From positions 1 to 9,629 of the forward strand of contig JADHRC010000057.1 in NCBI GenBank assembly GCA_016777645.1: a DNA stretch of 9,629 bases, given 5' to 3'. Below, piece by piece: positions 1 through 5,821 of the stretch. Both the position numbers and the translations under genes were made by a program. The notes under the pieces were generated by a model. That model saw only the letters and a program-made list of their open reading frames with translations, was not told where the DNA came from and did no database searches. The DNA is from Alphaproteobacteria bacterium (GTDB lineage: Bacteria > Pseudomonadota > Alphaproteobacteria > Puniceispirillales > Marisalimonadaceae). Position 1 is the stretch's first letter. Each line of letters starts with the position of its first letter.

Positions 1-392
1 ATCTTATCTAATGTAACTACCAGCTTCTCATTAATAACTAATAAATCACCTTGCTTTTTAATTGCAGTATCAAGGTTTTTTAAAGAAGCATTAACTCCAT
101 CAACGTTTTCTGCAAATACTACGAGAGCTTCTCTACTAGTTTCTGTCATGTTCGCTAATTTATTTGAAGACTGCATGAATAAAATTGCGCTAAATATTAT
201 AACTGCTAATCCTGATACAATAGAAGATAAAAAGACAACTGTCGTATACTTATGAATTTGTTTCACTTTAGCCTCCAATAATGCATGAGCTTTTTTAACT
301 TTATTGTATTCTGATGTTACGTCAGTAGCTGCATCTGCAGCATCCAAAGCTAGTTTGATGCTTTCTTGAACAGCTTCCATTTTTGTGTCCAT
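1..392 (-). CDS. Unknown single-pass membrane protein with coiled-coil flanks (3' end outside window)
   Basis: I do not recognise this gene. The reading frame runs without a stop from ATG at 392 to the window edge, giving at least 130 codons, so its C terminus is missing. Residues 1-50 are Ala/Lys/Glu-rich and look helical. Residues about 51-73 form one strong hydrophobic membrane segment preceded by Lys/His, suggesting N terminus inside. Residues 74-130 are again polar and heptad-like, probably a periplasmic coiled coil. No signal-peptide cleavage motif or catalytic motif is visible. The start is supported by AAGG at 402-405, 9 bases upstream; a second in-frame ATG lies four codons later. 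It follows the cysteine-rich gene by 39 bases in the same direction, so it is probably in the flhB transcription unit. The arrangement resembles membrane-anchored coiled-coil or receptor-like proteins, but a motility role rests only on position. Confidence 0.75.
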   Translation of the reverse strand, partial: MDTKMEAVQESIKLALDAADAATDVTSEYNKVKKAHALLEAKVKQIHKYTTVVFLSSIVSGLAVIIFSAILFMQSSNKLANMTETSREALVVFAENVDGVNASLKNLDTAIKKQGDLLVINEKLVVTLDK

Positions 393-401
393 TTTTTTAA
401 A

Positions 402-405
402 CCTT
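402..405 (-). promoter_or_regulatory. Ribosome binding site of the left-edge membrane protein gene
   Basis: AAGG on the minus strand, 9 bases before the ATG at 392. It favours this ATG over the one at 380, for which no comparable site exists at a normal distance. Confidence 0.5.
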
Positions 406-431
406 ATAAATGTTAAAAATTTAATAAAAAA

Positions 432-620
432 TTAATTATAAGTCTTCTCAATCCTATATGCACATTCTGTACCAGTTGTGTTAAAAACCTCTCTAGAAGG
501 TATAAATTTTGAAATGAAACCAAACTTCTTGCAACCCCAAGGACGCTCTTTTTTATAAGTTACATAGAAATAATGACATCCATTACATGTAACAATTTTA
601 TTATTATTTCCTGCATTCAT
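432..620 (-). CDS. Small cysteine-rich protein, possible zinc binder, function unknown
   Basis: The gene encodes 62 residues. It has Cys12 and Cys15 (CNGCH, so His16 too), Cys30 in GCKKFGF, and Cys53 near the C terminus; aromatic YFYVTY follows the first pair. The pattern C-x2-C-H-YFYVTY ... P-W-GCK-x-FGF-x-SK ... PS-x-x-V ... G-x-x-C looks like a small conserved bacterial family that I recall being labelled, probably wrongly, as uracil-DNA glycosylase. I cannot confirm that here. Four Cys in this spacing suggest a structural metal site or redox role. No membrane segment or signal peptide is present, so it is likely cytoplasmic. The ATG at 620 lies 8 bases after the stop of the preceding small membrane gene; no strong Shine-Dalgarno is seen, which suggests translational coupling. 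It sits in the tail of the fliO-flhB operon. No glycosylase active site is visible and 62 residues is far too short for one. Confidence 0.75.
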   Translation of the reverse strand: MNAGNNNKIVTCNGCHYFYVTYKKERPWGCKKFGFISKFIPSREVFNTTGTECAYRIEKTYN

Positions 621-628
621 AATTTTAA

Positions 629-853
629 CTATTTTTTATTTTTATTTTTAAATTCAATTAATCCATAAATCATTTCAGCTATTTTAAATCTGAAGCCTCC
701 AAGTATTGCGGTAAAACCAAAAAACCAATAAAGGATTGCGTTTGTTAAGTCTCCTTGCTCTTTTAAAGAACTAGCCTCAAAATGACATAATAATGCAGAC
801 CAAAAAAACATGGCAGTGATAACAATCTGTCCAAATGATTTTTTTCTTCTCAC
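629..853 (-). CDS. Small two-helix membrane protein coupled to flhB, function unknown
   Basis: I do not recognise this 74-codon gene. The product begins with a basic MRRKKS stretch, has a first hydrophobic segment at about residues 8-26 and a second at about 38-58, and ends in a Lys/Asn-rich tail (KNKNKK). This predicts a two-pass inner-membrane protein with both ends in the cytoplasm. The start codon is GTG at 853, only two bases after the flhB stop, with GAGGG at 860-864 as ribosome binding site inside the last flhB codons. This tight junction predicts coupled translation with flhB and suggests an accessory role at the export gate or elsewhere in motility, which is inference from position only. 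There are no cysteine motifs apart from one Cys in the first helix region and no enzymatic signature. It could alternatively be a generic membrane protein carried along in the operon. Confidence 0.7.
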   Translation of the reverse strand: MRRKKSFGQIVITAMFFWSALLCHFEASSLKEQGDLTNAILYWFFGFTAILGGFRFKIAEMIYGLIEFKNKNKK

Positions 854-855
854 AG

Positions 856-2013
856 TTATCCCTCATTCTTATTTAATTTTTTACCATATTCATCAAACGC
901 CATTTCATCCGGTATTTCAAAATCAGGATAATCAGTTTCCTCTCCTCTTTCAATTTTAAAGATGTAAGCTAAAACAGAGGCTACGGCTGAATATAAATTT
1001 TCTGATATCTCCTTACCTATTTCACCAGTGAAATATAGCGCTCTAGCTAGCAAAGGACTTTGAAAAACAGTAACCTTGCTTTCATCAGCTAATTTTATTA
1101 TTTTTTCTGCTATCATACCCCGTCCCATAGCTAAAATTATTGGTGCACCACTCTCTCCAACTTCATATTTAATAGCAACAGCAAAATGCGTGGGATTGGT
1201 TATTATGGCCGAAGCATCTTTAACATTATCTAAAGCTGCAGTTTGTGTGGCAGCCCTGTTTGAAATTTCATTTTGTAATCTCCTAATTTTTTGTTTAACC
1301 TCAGGAGATCCATCAGTGTCTTTATGTTCATCTTTAACTTCCTTTATAGTCATTTTTAATTTTTCTATATGTGTATATTTTTGCCACATAAAGTCAAAAA
1401 CAGCTATAAAGCCAAGAGCAATTAGCAGAAATATCGTCAATTCTGGAAAATTGTCTAAAAGATTAGATAATGCTGTATAAAGATTTCTTTCAGAAAGATA
1501 TATTATGTCTTTGATATTGAAATATATAACACTAAATGTAATTCCACCTAAAAGGCCAACTTTAAATAAAGATTTGATTAACTCAACTAAACCTTTTGAT
1601 GAAAAAATTCTTTTTAATCCAGATAATAAATTTATTCTATTAGACTTGAAATAGAACCCTTTAGGGGCAAAATTAATTCCTCCCATTGCCATTTGAGTAA
1701 TTAAAATTGTAATAATTAAAGGAACCCCAACTATCAAAGTTATATAAATGACGTACTTAATCATTTTTTCAAGTCCTGAAAAGGGGGAAACGTTTATAAT
1801 ATAATTTAAGTCAAATAAGAAAAAGTTTTTCCATATTGCTAAAAACTCTTGAGCAAAAAAAGGGATAGACGTTAAAACCATTAGACCCATAATTAATGAA
1901 GTAAACACAAACATTTCTTTTGAGGTTAAAACTTGACCATCTTCAGCTGCTTTATCCAACTTACGTTGGGAAGGTTCTTCGGTTTTATCTTGTGAATTAT
2001 CTTCTTCTGCCAT
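856..2013 (-). CDS. flhB: Flagellar type III export switch protein FlhB
   Basis: FlhB is the inner-membrane export-gate component that switches substrates from rod/hook to filament type after cleaving itself. The 385 residues match the usual length. The N terminus has the family's KTEEPSQRKL motif (residues 10-19). Four hydrophobic segments lie at about 33-55, 86-110, 140-165 and 185-210. The cytoplasmic domain holds the autocleavage motif NPTH at 273-276, within ITNPTHFAVA, so Asn273-Pro274 is the predicted scissile bond. Downstream, the conserved GMIAEKIIKLADE and PLLARALY stretches are intact. The ATG at 2013 is three bases after the fliR stop and is preceded only by a weak AGAGA site, so coupling to fliR is likely. 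The C terminus is some 20-25 residues longer than the conserved core and acidic. The protein is expected to act with FliPQR and FlhA (not in the window) and to be triggered by FliK, encoded upstream. Confidence 0.97.
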   Translation of the reverse strand: MAEEDNSQDKTEEPSQRKLDKAAEDGQVLTSKEMFVFTSLIMGLMVLTSIPFFAQEFLAIWKNFFLFDLNYIINVSPFSGLEKMIKYVIYITLIVGVPLIITILITQMAMGGINFAPKGFYFKSNRINLLSGLKRIFSSKGLVELIKSLFKVGLLGGITFSVIYFNIKDIIYLSERNLYTALSNLLDNFPELTIFLLIALGFIAVFDFMWQKYTHIEKLKMTIKEVKDEHKDTDGSPEVKQKIRRLQNEISNRAATQTAALDNVKDASAIITNPTHFAVAIKYEVGESGAPIILAMGRGMIAEKIIKLADESKVTVFQSPLLARALYFTGEIGKEISENLYSAVASVLAYIFKIERGEETDYPDFEIPDEMAFDEYGKKLNKNEG

Positions 2014-2016
2014 TTT

Positions 2017-2829
2017 TTAATTTCTCTTTTGAAATGATTGAAGAACTTCTTCTATTAAGTTAATTGCTGTACCTGTTAAGTCTGAAAATGCATCAGAAAT
2101 AGGTCCAACTCCCGCATATAAAAAGACAAAGACAGCAATTAATGCTATCGGAAAACCAAAGGAAAAAAGATTAAGTGATGGAGCAGATCGAGTGATAACT
2201 CCTATAGAAGCTTGTATTAATAACAACCCACCTACAACTGGCAAACTAATTAGTGCAGCTAAATAGAGCATATCGCCAAAAGTCTCTATAGCAATATTAC
2301 TTGCCTGTAAAAAATTAATACTTAAACCTATAGGTAAATACACATAACTTTCCATCAACATTTTTATGATAAACAAATGACCGTCTAGAGATAAAAAACA
2401 TGAAATTAAAAATAATATTAATACAGTACTTAGAACAAGTGTCTGCCCACCAGATTGAGGGTCTATCATACTTGACATTGATAAACCTGCAGTAGAAGCA
2501 ATTTTTTCTCCAGCTACAGCTGCCGCTGAAAATATTATAGTCAGAACTAGTCCTACAGATAAACCTATTCCTATTTCAGATAAAATAATTAAAAACAGAT
2601 TGAATCCTGGCATCGTTTGTAAGTCAGGCACCTTAATAACTGGAAATAAAAAAGCTGTTAAACTAATTCCAGCTACAATTCGTACCTGTAATGGAATACC
2701 TCCTAAGGAAAAAAATGGTGCACTAATCAAAAATGAAGAAATTCTTAAAGAAGCAATAAAAAAAATTACTAAATACTGATATAAATTGAATAAATCAATT
2801 CCAGGTAAACTTAGATCGGTTGCATTCAT
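2017..2829 (-). CDS. fliR: Flagellar export gate protein FliR
   Basis: FliR is one of the three membrane proteins (FliP, FliQ, FliR) that build the helical export gate inside the basal body. The 270-residue product is close to the usual 255-265. It is hydrophobic almost throughout with about six membrane segments. The central conserved block GLSMSSMIDPQSGGQT followed by LSLDGHLFIIKMLMESY is the family hallmark (DPxSG and LDGH motifs), at about residues 115-165. The ATG at 2829 lies 17 bases after the fliQ stop. Only a weak AGAAAG-like ribosome site precedes it, typical of the downstream half of this operon. The AGEKIA...DPQSGGQT wording around the conserved block reminds me of alphaproteobacterial FliR more than enteric FliR, which matters for assigning the organism. 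No truncation or missing motif is seen. Confidence 0.96.
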   Translation of the reverse strand: MNATDLSLPGIDLFNLYQYLVIFFIASLRISSFLISAPFFSLGGIPLQVRIVAGISLTAFLFPVIKVPDLQTMPGFNLFLIILSEIGIGLSVGLVLTIIFSAAAVAGEKIASTAGLSMSSMIDPQSGGQTLVLSTVLILFLISCFLSLDGHLFIIKMLMESYVYLPIGLSINFLQASNIAIETFGDMLYLAALISLPVVGGLLLIQASIGVITRSAPSLNLFSFGFPIALIAVFVFLYAGVGPISDAFSDLTGTAINLIEEVLQSFQKRN

Positions 2830-2846
2830 TATAAAAACTTTCTAAG

Positions 2847-3119
2847 TTAATTTTGCCCAACTCCAGCAACCTGATCAAAAATAAAATTAAAATAATCAAC
2901 TAGGCCCATCATAAAAAAATTACCTAATAATCCTATCCCTAACATTACAACAATCACCTTAGGAACAAAACTAAGAGTCATTTCATTAATAGAAGTTGCA
3001 GCTTGTATAATTCCAATAAAAAGACCAATTCCAAGGGCAAGAATTAGAATAGGACCAGAAACAAGCAAAACTTGATAAAAAGCCATACTCAACATACTAA
3101 TATTTTCATCGAAATTCAT
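2847..3119 (-). CDS. fliQ: Flagellar export gate protein FliQ
   Basis: FliQ is a small two-helix subunit of the FliPQR gate complex in the inner membrane. With the start at ATG 3119 the product is 90 residues, matching the family's 89-90. Two hydrophobic helices (about 12-38 and 52-76) flank the diagnostic loop QAATSINEMTLSFVPK, which corresponds to the QAxTQINExTLSFxPK motif of FliQ. An upstream in-frame ATG at 3173 would add 18 residues with no family counterpart and would overlap fliP by 49 bases. I reject it because AGGA at 3128-3131 sits 8 bases before 3119. The gene begins 5 bases after the fliP stop, so the ribosome site lies inside the fliP stop region, and expression is probably coupled. 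Nothing odd is seen in the protein. Confidence 0.96.
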   Translation of the reverse strand: MNFDENISMLSMAFYQVLLVSGPILILALGIGLFIGIIQAATSINEMTLSFVPKVIVVMLGIGLLGNFFMMGLVDYFNFIFDQVAGVGQN

Positions 3120-3124
3120 AATTA

Positions 3125-3967
3125 TTATCCTGCTGCAAACGTGCTGACTAAAGAACCAACTGTCATACTCCAACCATCAACTAAAACAAAAAGTAATAGT
3201 TTAAATGGGAGTGCAACCAACATTGGAGACAACATCATCATTCCTAAAGACATCAAAATAGATGATATAACCATATCAATTACAAGAAAGGGTAAAAACA
3301 ACAAGAAACCTATTTGAAAAGCTGTTTTTAGCTCACTTGTCATAAAAGCAGGTAATGCAATCCTAAATGGTATATCTGAAACTTCATCAAATTTTTCTAA
3401 CCCTGCTAATTCTGAGAACATAACAAGATCACTTTTTCTAGTATTTTTTACCATAAAACTTTTCATTTCAGCACTGGCTGTTTCCAAAGCTTTATCCGCT
3501 GGCAAAGTTTTATCCATATAAGGTAAAGCTGCATTGTCATAAACTTTATTGAATGTTGGGGCCATGATGAAAAAGGTAAGAAATAGAGAAATAGCTATCA
3601 AAACTTGGTTTGGTGGTGTTTGTTGAGTTCCTAACGCTTGACGTAAAATTGACATGACAATTATAATTCTTGTAAAGCTTGTCATACCTAAAACTAAAGA
3701 TGGCAAAACAGTTAAAGCAGTCATTAGCAATAGAATTTGCAAGGGAAAAGAATATTCTGTTGTGTCACCGTTAGTAGAGACATTTAAAGCAGGGAAACCT
3801 GAAGATAAGGTCTCAGCAAGAGCGTTTGCAGACATCCCTGTAATTATTAAAATAGCGGCTGAAAATGAAAGAATTTTGAAAAAGTTTTTACATTTATCAA
3901 TATTTTTATTTTTTTCATTAATAAAAAAAAATCTTTTGTCAGGTTGTGGACAAATTGCTTTACGCAT
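3125..3967 (-). CDS. fliP: Flagellar export gate protein FliP
   Basis: FliP forms the pentameric core of the FliPQR export gate and is one of the few gate proteins made with a cleavable signal peptide. The conserved part is unmistakable: LGMTSFTRIIIVMSILRQALGTQQTPPNQVL (in the region from about residue 93), IMAPTFNKVY, and the PROSITE-type signature PAFMTSELKTAFQIGF at about 206-221. Four membrane segments follow the family pattern. The 280 residues exceed the usual 245-255 because the N terminus is long: about 30 polar residues precede a hydrophobic stretch at 32-44 and a likely cleavage site after ANALA (residue 51). The next ATG, codon 45, would destroy the signal peptide, so ATG 3967 is preferred. 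This ATG overlaps the end of fliO by 8 bases, with AAGG in the fliO coding sequence as a plausible ribosome site. Confidence 0.96.
   Translation of the reverse strand: MRKAICPQPDKRFFFINEKNKNIDKCKNFFKILSFSAAILIITGMSANALAETLSSGFPALNVSTNGDTTEYSFPLQILLLMTALTVLPSLVLGMTSFTRIIIVMSILRQALGTQQTPPNQVLIAISLFLTFFIMAPTFNKVYDNAALPYMDKTLPADKALETASAEMKSFMVKNTRKSDLVMFSELAGLEKFDEVSDIPFRIALPAFMTSELKTAFQIGFLLFLPFLVIDMVISSILMSLGMMMLSPMLVALPFKLLLFVLVDGWSMTVGSLVSTFAAG
3128..3131 (-). promoter_or_regulatory. Ribosome binding site that fixes the fliQ start
   Basis: AGGA on the minus strand, embedded in the last codons of fliP and 8 bases before the ATG at 3119. It selects the 90-residue FliQ over the 108-residue alternative. 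Confidence 0.6.
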
Positions 3968-4391
3968 CTCTATTACCTTTTTTATGAGCTGTTAATAAAT
4001 CTGAAATATTTACATGTTGAAGAGGCTTCTTATCTTCAGTTTTACTCATAGCCAATTTTTCAGAAGGAATAATATTTTTAGAGGTTAAGCTATCAATACT
4101 AGCTTTTCTTGGTTGATGTTGAGTATCACTAAGATTATTAATCTGTGTTAAAGAACCTCTACCTGATTTATGACCTACAAAGAAAAAATTTTCATTTCCA
4201 ACTTTTAATATATAAGCTAGATGACCGTCTCTAAGCGGCAATTGATTAATAACTTCGAGATTATTTTGATTTTTTATAATTCTTTTTAATGGACCACTTT
4301 TTTTCTTAATAATAAAGGCAACAACGCCTAATACTAATAAAAATAAAATTGTAACTATTGCTGAGCTAAAATCTGGGACTGTTTGAGGCAT
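3960..4391 (-). CDS. fliO: Flagellar biosynthesis protein FliO
   Basis: FliO is a poorly conserved bitopic membrane protein that helps FliP assemble or remain stable during gate formation. The 143-residue product has a short periplasmic N terminus, one membrane segment at about 9-28, and a basic boundary (KKKSGPLKR). A small conserved cytoplasmic patch, INQLPLRDGHLAYILKVGNE at about 48-67, corresponds to the family's 'L.x.R.LvEVG.E..LiGv' block. The remaining tail, about 75-143, is Ser/Lys-rich and probably unstructured, longer than in the shortest homologues. Identification depends on position between fliN and fliP plus this architecture. The ATG at 4391 has a strong AAGGAAG ribosome site and lies about 19 bases downstream of a predicted sigma-54 start point. 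fliO therefore appears to be the first gene of its own transcription unit. Confidence 0.88.
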   Translation of the reverse strand: MPQTVPDFSSAIVTILFLLVLGVVAFIIKKKSGPLKRIIKNQNNLEVINQLPLRDGHLAYILKVGNENFFFVGHKSGRGSLTQINNLSDTQHQPRKASIDSLTSKNIIPSEKLAMSKTEDKKPLQHVNISDLLTAHKKGNRDA

Positions 4392-4398
4392 CTTAACT

Positions 4399-4402
4399 TC
4401 CT
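4399..4402 (-). promoter_or_regulatory. Strong ribosome binding site of fliO
   Basis: AGGA within AAAGGAAG on the minus strand, 7 bases before the ATG at 4391. It is one of the best sites in the window and is consistent with fliO being translated from the start of a new transcript. Confidence 0.55.
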
Positions 4403-4420
4403 TTATATTTAAAAAGAAGA

Positions 4421-4436
4421 AGCAAGAAAGATGCCA
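4421..4436 (-). promoter_or_regulatory. Predicted sigma-54 (RpoN) promoter for fliO-fliP-fliQ-fliR-flhB
   Basis: The minus strand reads TGGCATCTTTCTTGCT. This has the -24 GG (bases 4435-4434) and -12 GC (4423-4422) separated by exactly 10 bases, and it matches the TGGCAy-N5-TTGCw consensus. A transcript would begin near 4410, leaving a leader of about 19 bases with a good ribosome site before fliO. It lies in the largest gap of the operon (113 bases, 4392-4504). Sigma-54 control of flagellar genes, with an enhancer-binding protein of the FleQ/FlrA type, is well known. The activator gene is not in the window. Confidence 0.78.
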
Positions 4437-4504
4437 AATTTAAAAAGAATTAAGTTGTTGAATTACAATGTTTTTTTAACTTTAAGGTTGTCAAATTTTT
4501 GAAA

Positions 4505-4819
4505 TTAAAGTTTTTGCACACGGTTTTCAGGGTTTGTTACTTCTGTAAATCTAATGCCAAACCTTTCACCAACCATAACAACTTCACCCTTAGCTATTTT
4601 TACACCATTGGCTAAAATATCTAGTGGATCACCTGCTAATCTCTCTAATTCTACAACAGAACCCTCATTTAGTCTTAAAAGGTCTCTTATTTTTAATTCT
4701 GTAGATCCAACTTCTACAGTTAATTTTACCTCAATATTTTCTAAAACCTTAAGATTATCAATGCCTGAATTACCAGGGTTATTGTTGTCACTTACAGTGT
4801 TGGTTTCATTTTCTGCCAT
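4505..4819 (-). CDS. fliN: Flagellar motor switch protein FliN
   Basis: FliN forms the lower ring of the cytoplasmic C-ring with FliM and also docks the FliH-FliI export complex. The 104-residue product has a short Asn/Ser-rich variable N terminus (1-25) and a complete SpoA (surface presentation of antigens) domain at about 28-100. Hallmark stretches are TVEVGSTELKIRDLLRLNEGSVVELERLAGDPLDI (in parts) and VMVGERFGIRFTEV. The end, NPENRVQKL, matches the gammaproteobacterial-type FliN terminus (SPxERIxKL). The ATG at 4819 has AGGAG at 4826-4830, 6 bases away. The gene follows fliM by 18 bases. A 113-base non-coding gap lies after it, without a recognisable terminator hairpin, so some read-through into fliO is expected. 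Confidence 0.96.
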   Translation of the reverse strand: MAENETNTVSDNNNPGNSGIDNLKVLENIEVKLTVEVGSTELKIRDLLRLNEGSVVELERLAGDPLDILANGVKIAKGEVVMVGERFGIRFTEVTNPENRVQKL

Positions 4820-4837
4820 TGAATACTCCTAATTTTT

Positions 4838-5806
4838 TTAAACTCTGTTTTTTAAGCTAACTGCAACTTGACCGTTTGTTTCACCTACATCAGCTTTAAA
4901 TAAAAGTTTATCATCTACAAAAAAGTCAATACCATCAACCGGAGGTAATTTAATTATATCACCCGGTTTGTATTTTAGTAAATTAGACAATGGAACTGAT
5001 GGTTCACTTAATATAGCTGATATGGGAAGAGGTATATTTAAAATTGATTTTTCTAATCTCTCTCTCCAACTAATGTCGTCATCAATAACATCTGACTGCA
5101 CTCTTGACCTAAGAAGAGAAGCAATTGGTTTTAAAGTCTGTAAAGGATAAATTATATCAAATGAAGCAGAATCTATATTTGGAAGTTGAACTACAAAGGA
5201 ACAAATAATTACTGAATCTGAAGACTCTACAAGTGTTGCAAATTGAGGATTAATTTCACGTGCTTGATGCTTTATAGTAATTGGCATAAGGTCTTTCCAC
5301 GCATTTTGAAGACATTGAGCCATACCATCTGAAACTATTTCTATTATTCTATCTTCTGTTGCGGTAAACTCTGCCTTTGTTGTAGGAAAGTTTGCCAATT
5401 TACCACCATAATAACAATTTGTTAAAATACTGATAAAAGATGGTTCTAAAACAAGTAACATTGACCCTCTTAATTCATCAATCCTACTTGTTGTCAAACT
5501 CATAAAGCTATTAAGTCCAGCACTATATTCATCATAAGTTTTTACTTCTGGTGGAAATGGATTAATTTTAGGCTGAATTCTTATCATTGGCAAAAATATA
5601 CTTCTAACTAATCTGGCAAACCTTTCATTAATTAGCCTTAAAGCATAGTAGTCACCTAAAAGTTCTAAATTATCTGAACCAAATGTAAAATCTGTTACCT
5701 CTACGTCATTGTTAAGACCTGAATTGGCTTTAATTTCTCCAGATTGCAGGCCTTCCATTAACGCTGAAACTTCATCAGAAGACAATTTTCGAGATGTATT
5801 CGACAT
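4838..5806 (-). CDS. fliM: Flagellar motor switch protein FliM
   Basis: FliM is the C-ring protein that binds phospho-CheY and transmits the switch signal to FliG. The 322 residues are of normal length. The N-terminal CheY-binding peptide is present as LSSDEVSALMEGL (8-20), equivalent to LSxxEIDALLxG. The middle domain starts near 40, has INERFARL at 59-66, and contains EINPQFATLV near 184-193. The C-terminal SpoA domain spans about 255-320 with PGDIIKLP. The usual GGxG motif that contacts FliG reads GGKL here (134-137), a visible departure. The ATG at 5806 lies 15 bases after the fliL stop with AAGG at 5816-5819. It works with FliN, encoded next. Presence of the CheY peptide implies a chemotaxis-controlled motor, although no che gene lies in the window. 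Confidence 0.97.
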   Translation of the reverse strand: MSNTSRKLSSDEVSALMEGLQSGEIKANSGLNNDVEVTDFTFGSDNLELLGDYYALRLINERFARLVRSIFLPMIRIQPKINPFPPEVKTYDEYSAGLNSFMSLTTSRIDELRGSMLLVLEPSFISILTNCYYGGKLANFPTTKAEFTATEDRIIEIVSDGMAQCLQNAWKDLMPITIKHQAREINPQFATLVESSDSVIICSFVVQLPNIDSASFDIIYPLQTLKPIASLLRSRVQSDVIDDDISWRERLEKSILNIPLPISAILSEPSVPLSNLLKYKPGDIIKLPPVDGIDFFVDDKLLFKADVGETNGQVAVSLKNRV

Positions 5807-5821
5807 AGTTTAAAACCTTAA

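Noticed and set aside
435..440. TATAAT as a -10 box for the left-edge gene
   Set aside because: It falls over the stop region of the upstream gene in very AT-rich DNA. The hexamer 17 bases upstream (GTGCAT) does not resemble TTGACA.
432..620. Calling the Cys-rich gene a uracil-DNA glycosylase
   Set aside because: At 62 residues it has no room for the glycosylase fold, and neither the catalytic Asp/His motifs nor the uracil pocket can be seen.
1076..1480. Plus-strand open frame of 134 codons
   Set aside because: It lies antisense to conserved flhB, including the NPTH region. It has no ribosome site or family resemblance and is a shadow of the real gene. The same applies to plus-strand frames opposite fliQ/fliP, fliN, fliM, fliL and fliI.
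1667..1680. GG-N10-GC spacing on the minus strand inside flhB
   Set aside because: It reads AGGAA rather than TGGCA at -24. It lies inside coding sequence with no downstream gene start.
2498..2511. GG-N10-GC spacing on the minus strand inside fliR (TTGCT at -12)
   Set aside because: The -24 element is TGGAG, lacking CA. It lies deep in fliR with no nearby start codon, and such spacing is expected by chance.
3120..3173. In-frame extension giving a 108-residue FliQ
   Set aside because: The extra 18 residues overlap fliP and have no FliQ counterpart. AGGA at 3128-3131 supports ATG 3119 and gives the normal 90 residues.
3502..3515. GG-N10-GC spacing on the minus strand inside fliP
   Set aside because: The -24 element is TGGAT. 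It lies within conserved coding sequence, so it is probably chance.
4460..4494. TTGACA (minus strand, plus-strand bases 4489-4494) as a sigma-70 -35 box before fliO
   Set aside because: No acceptable -10 box lies 16-18 bases downstream; the nearest TGTAAT-like hexamer is about 21 bases away. The sigma-54 element in the same gap explains it better.
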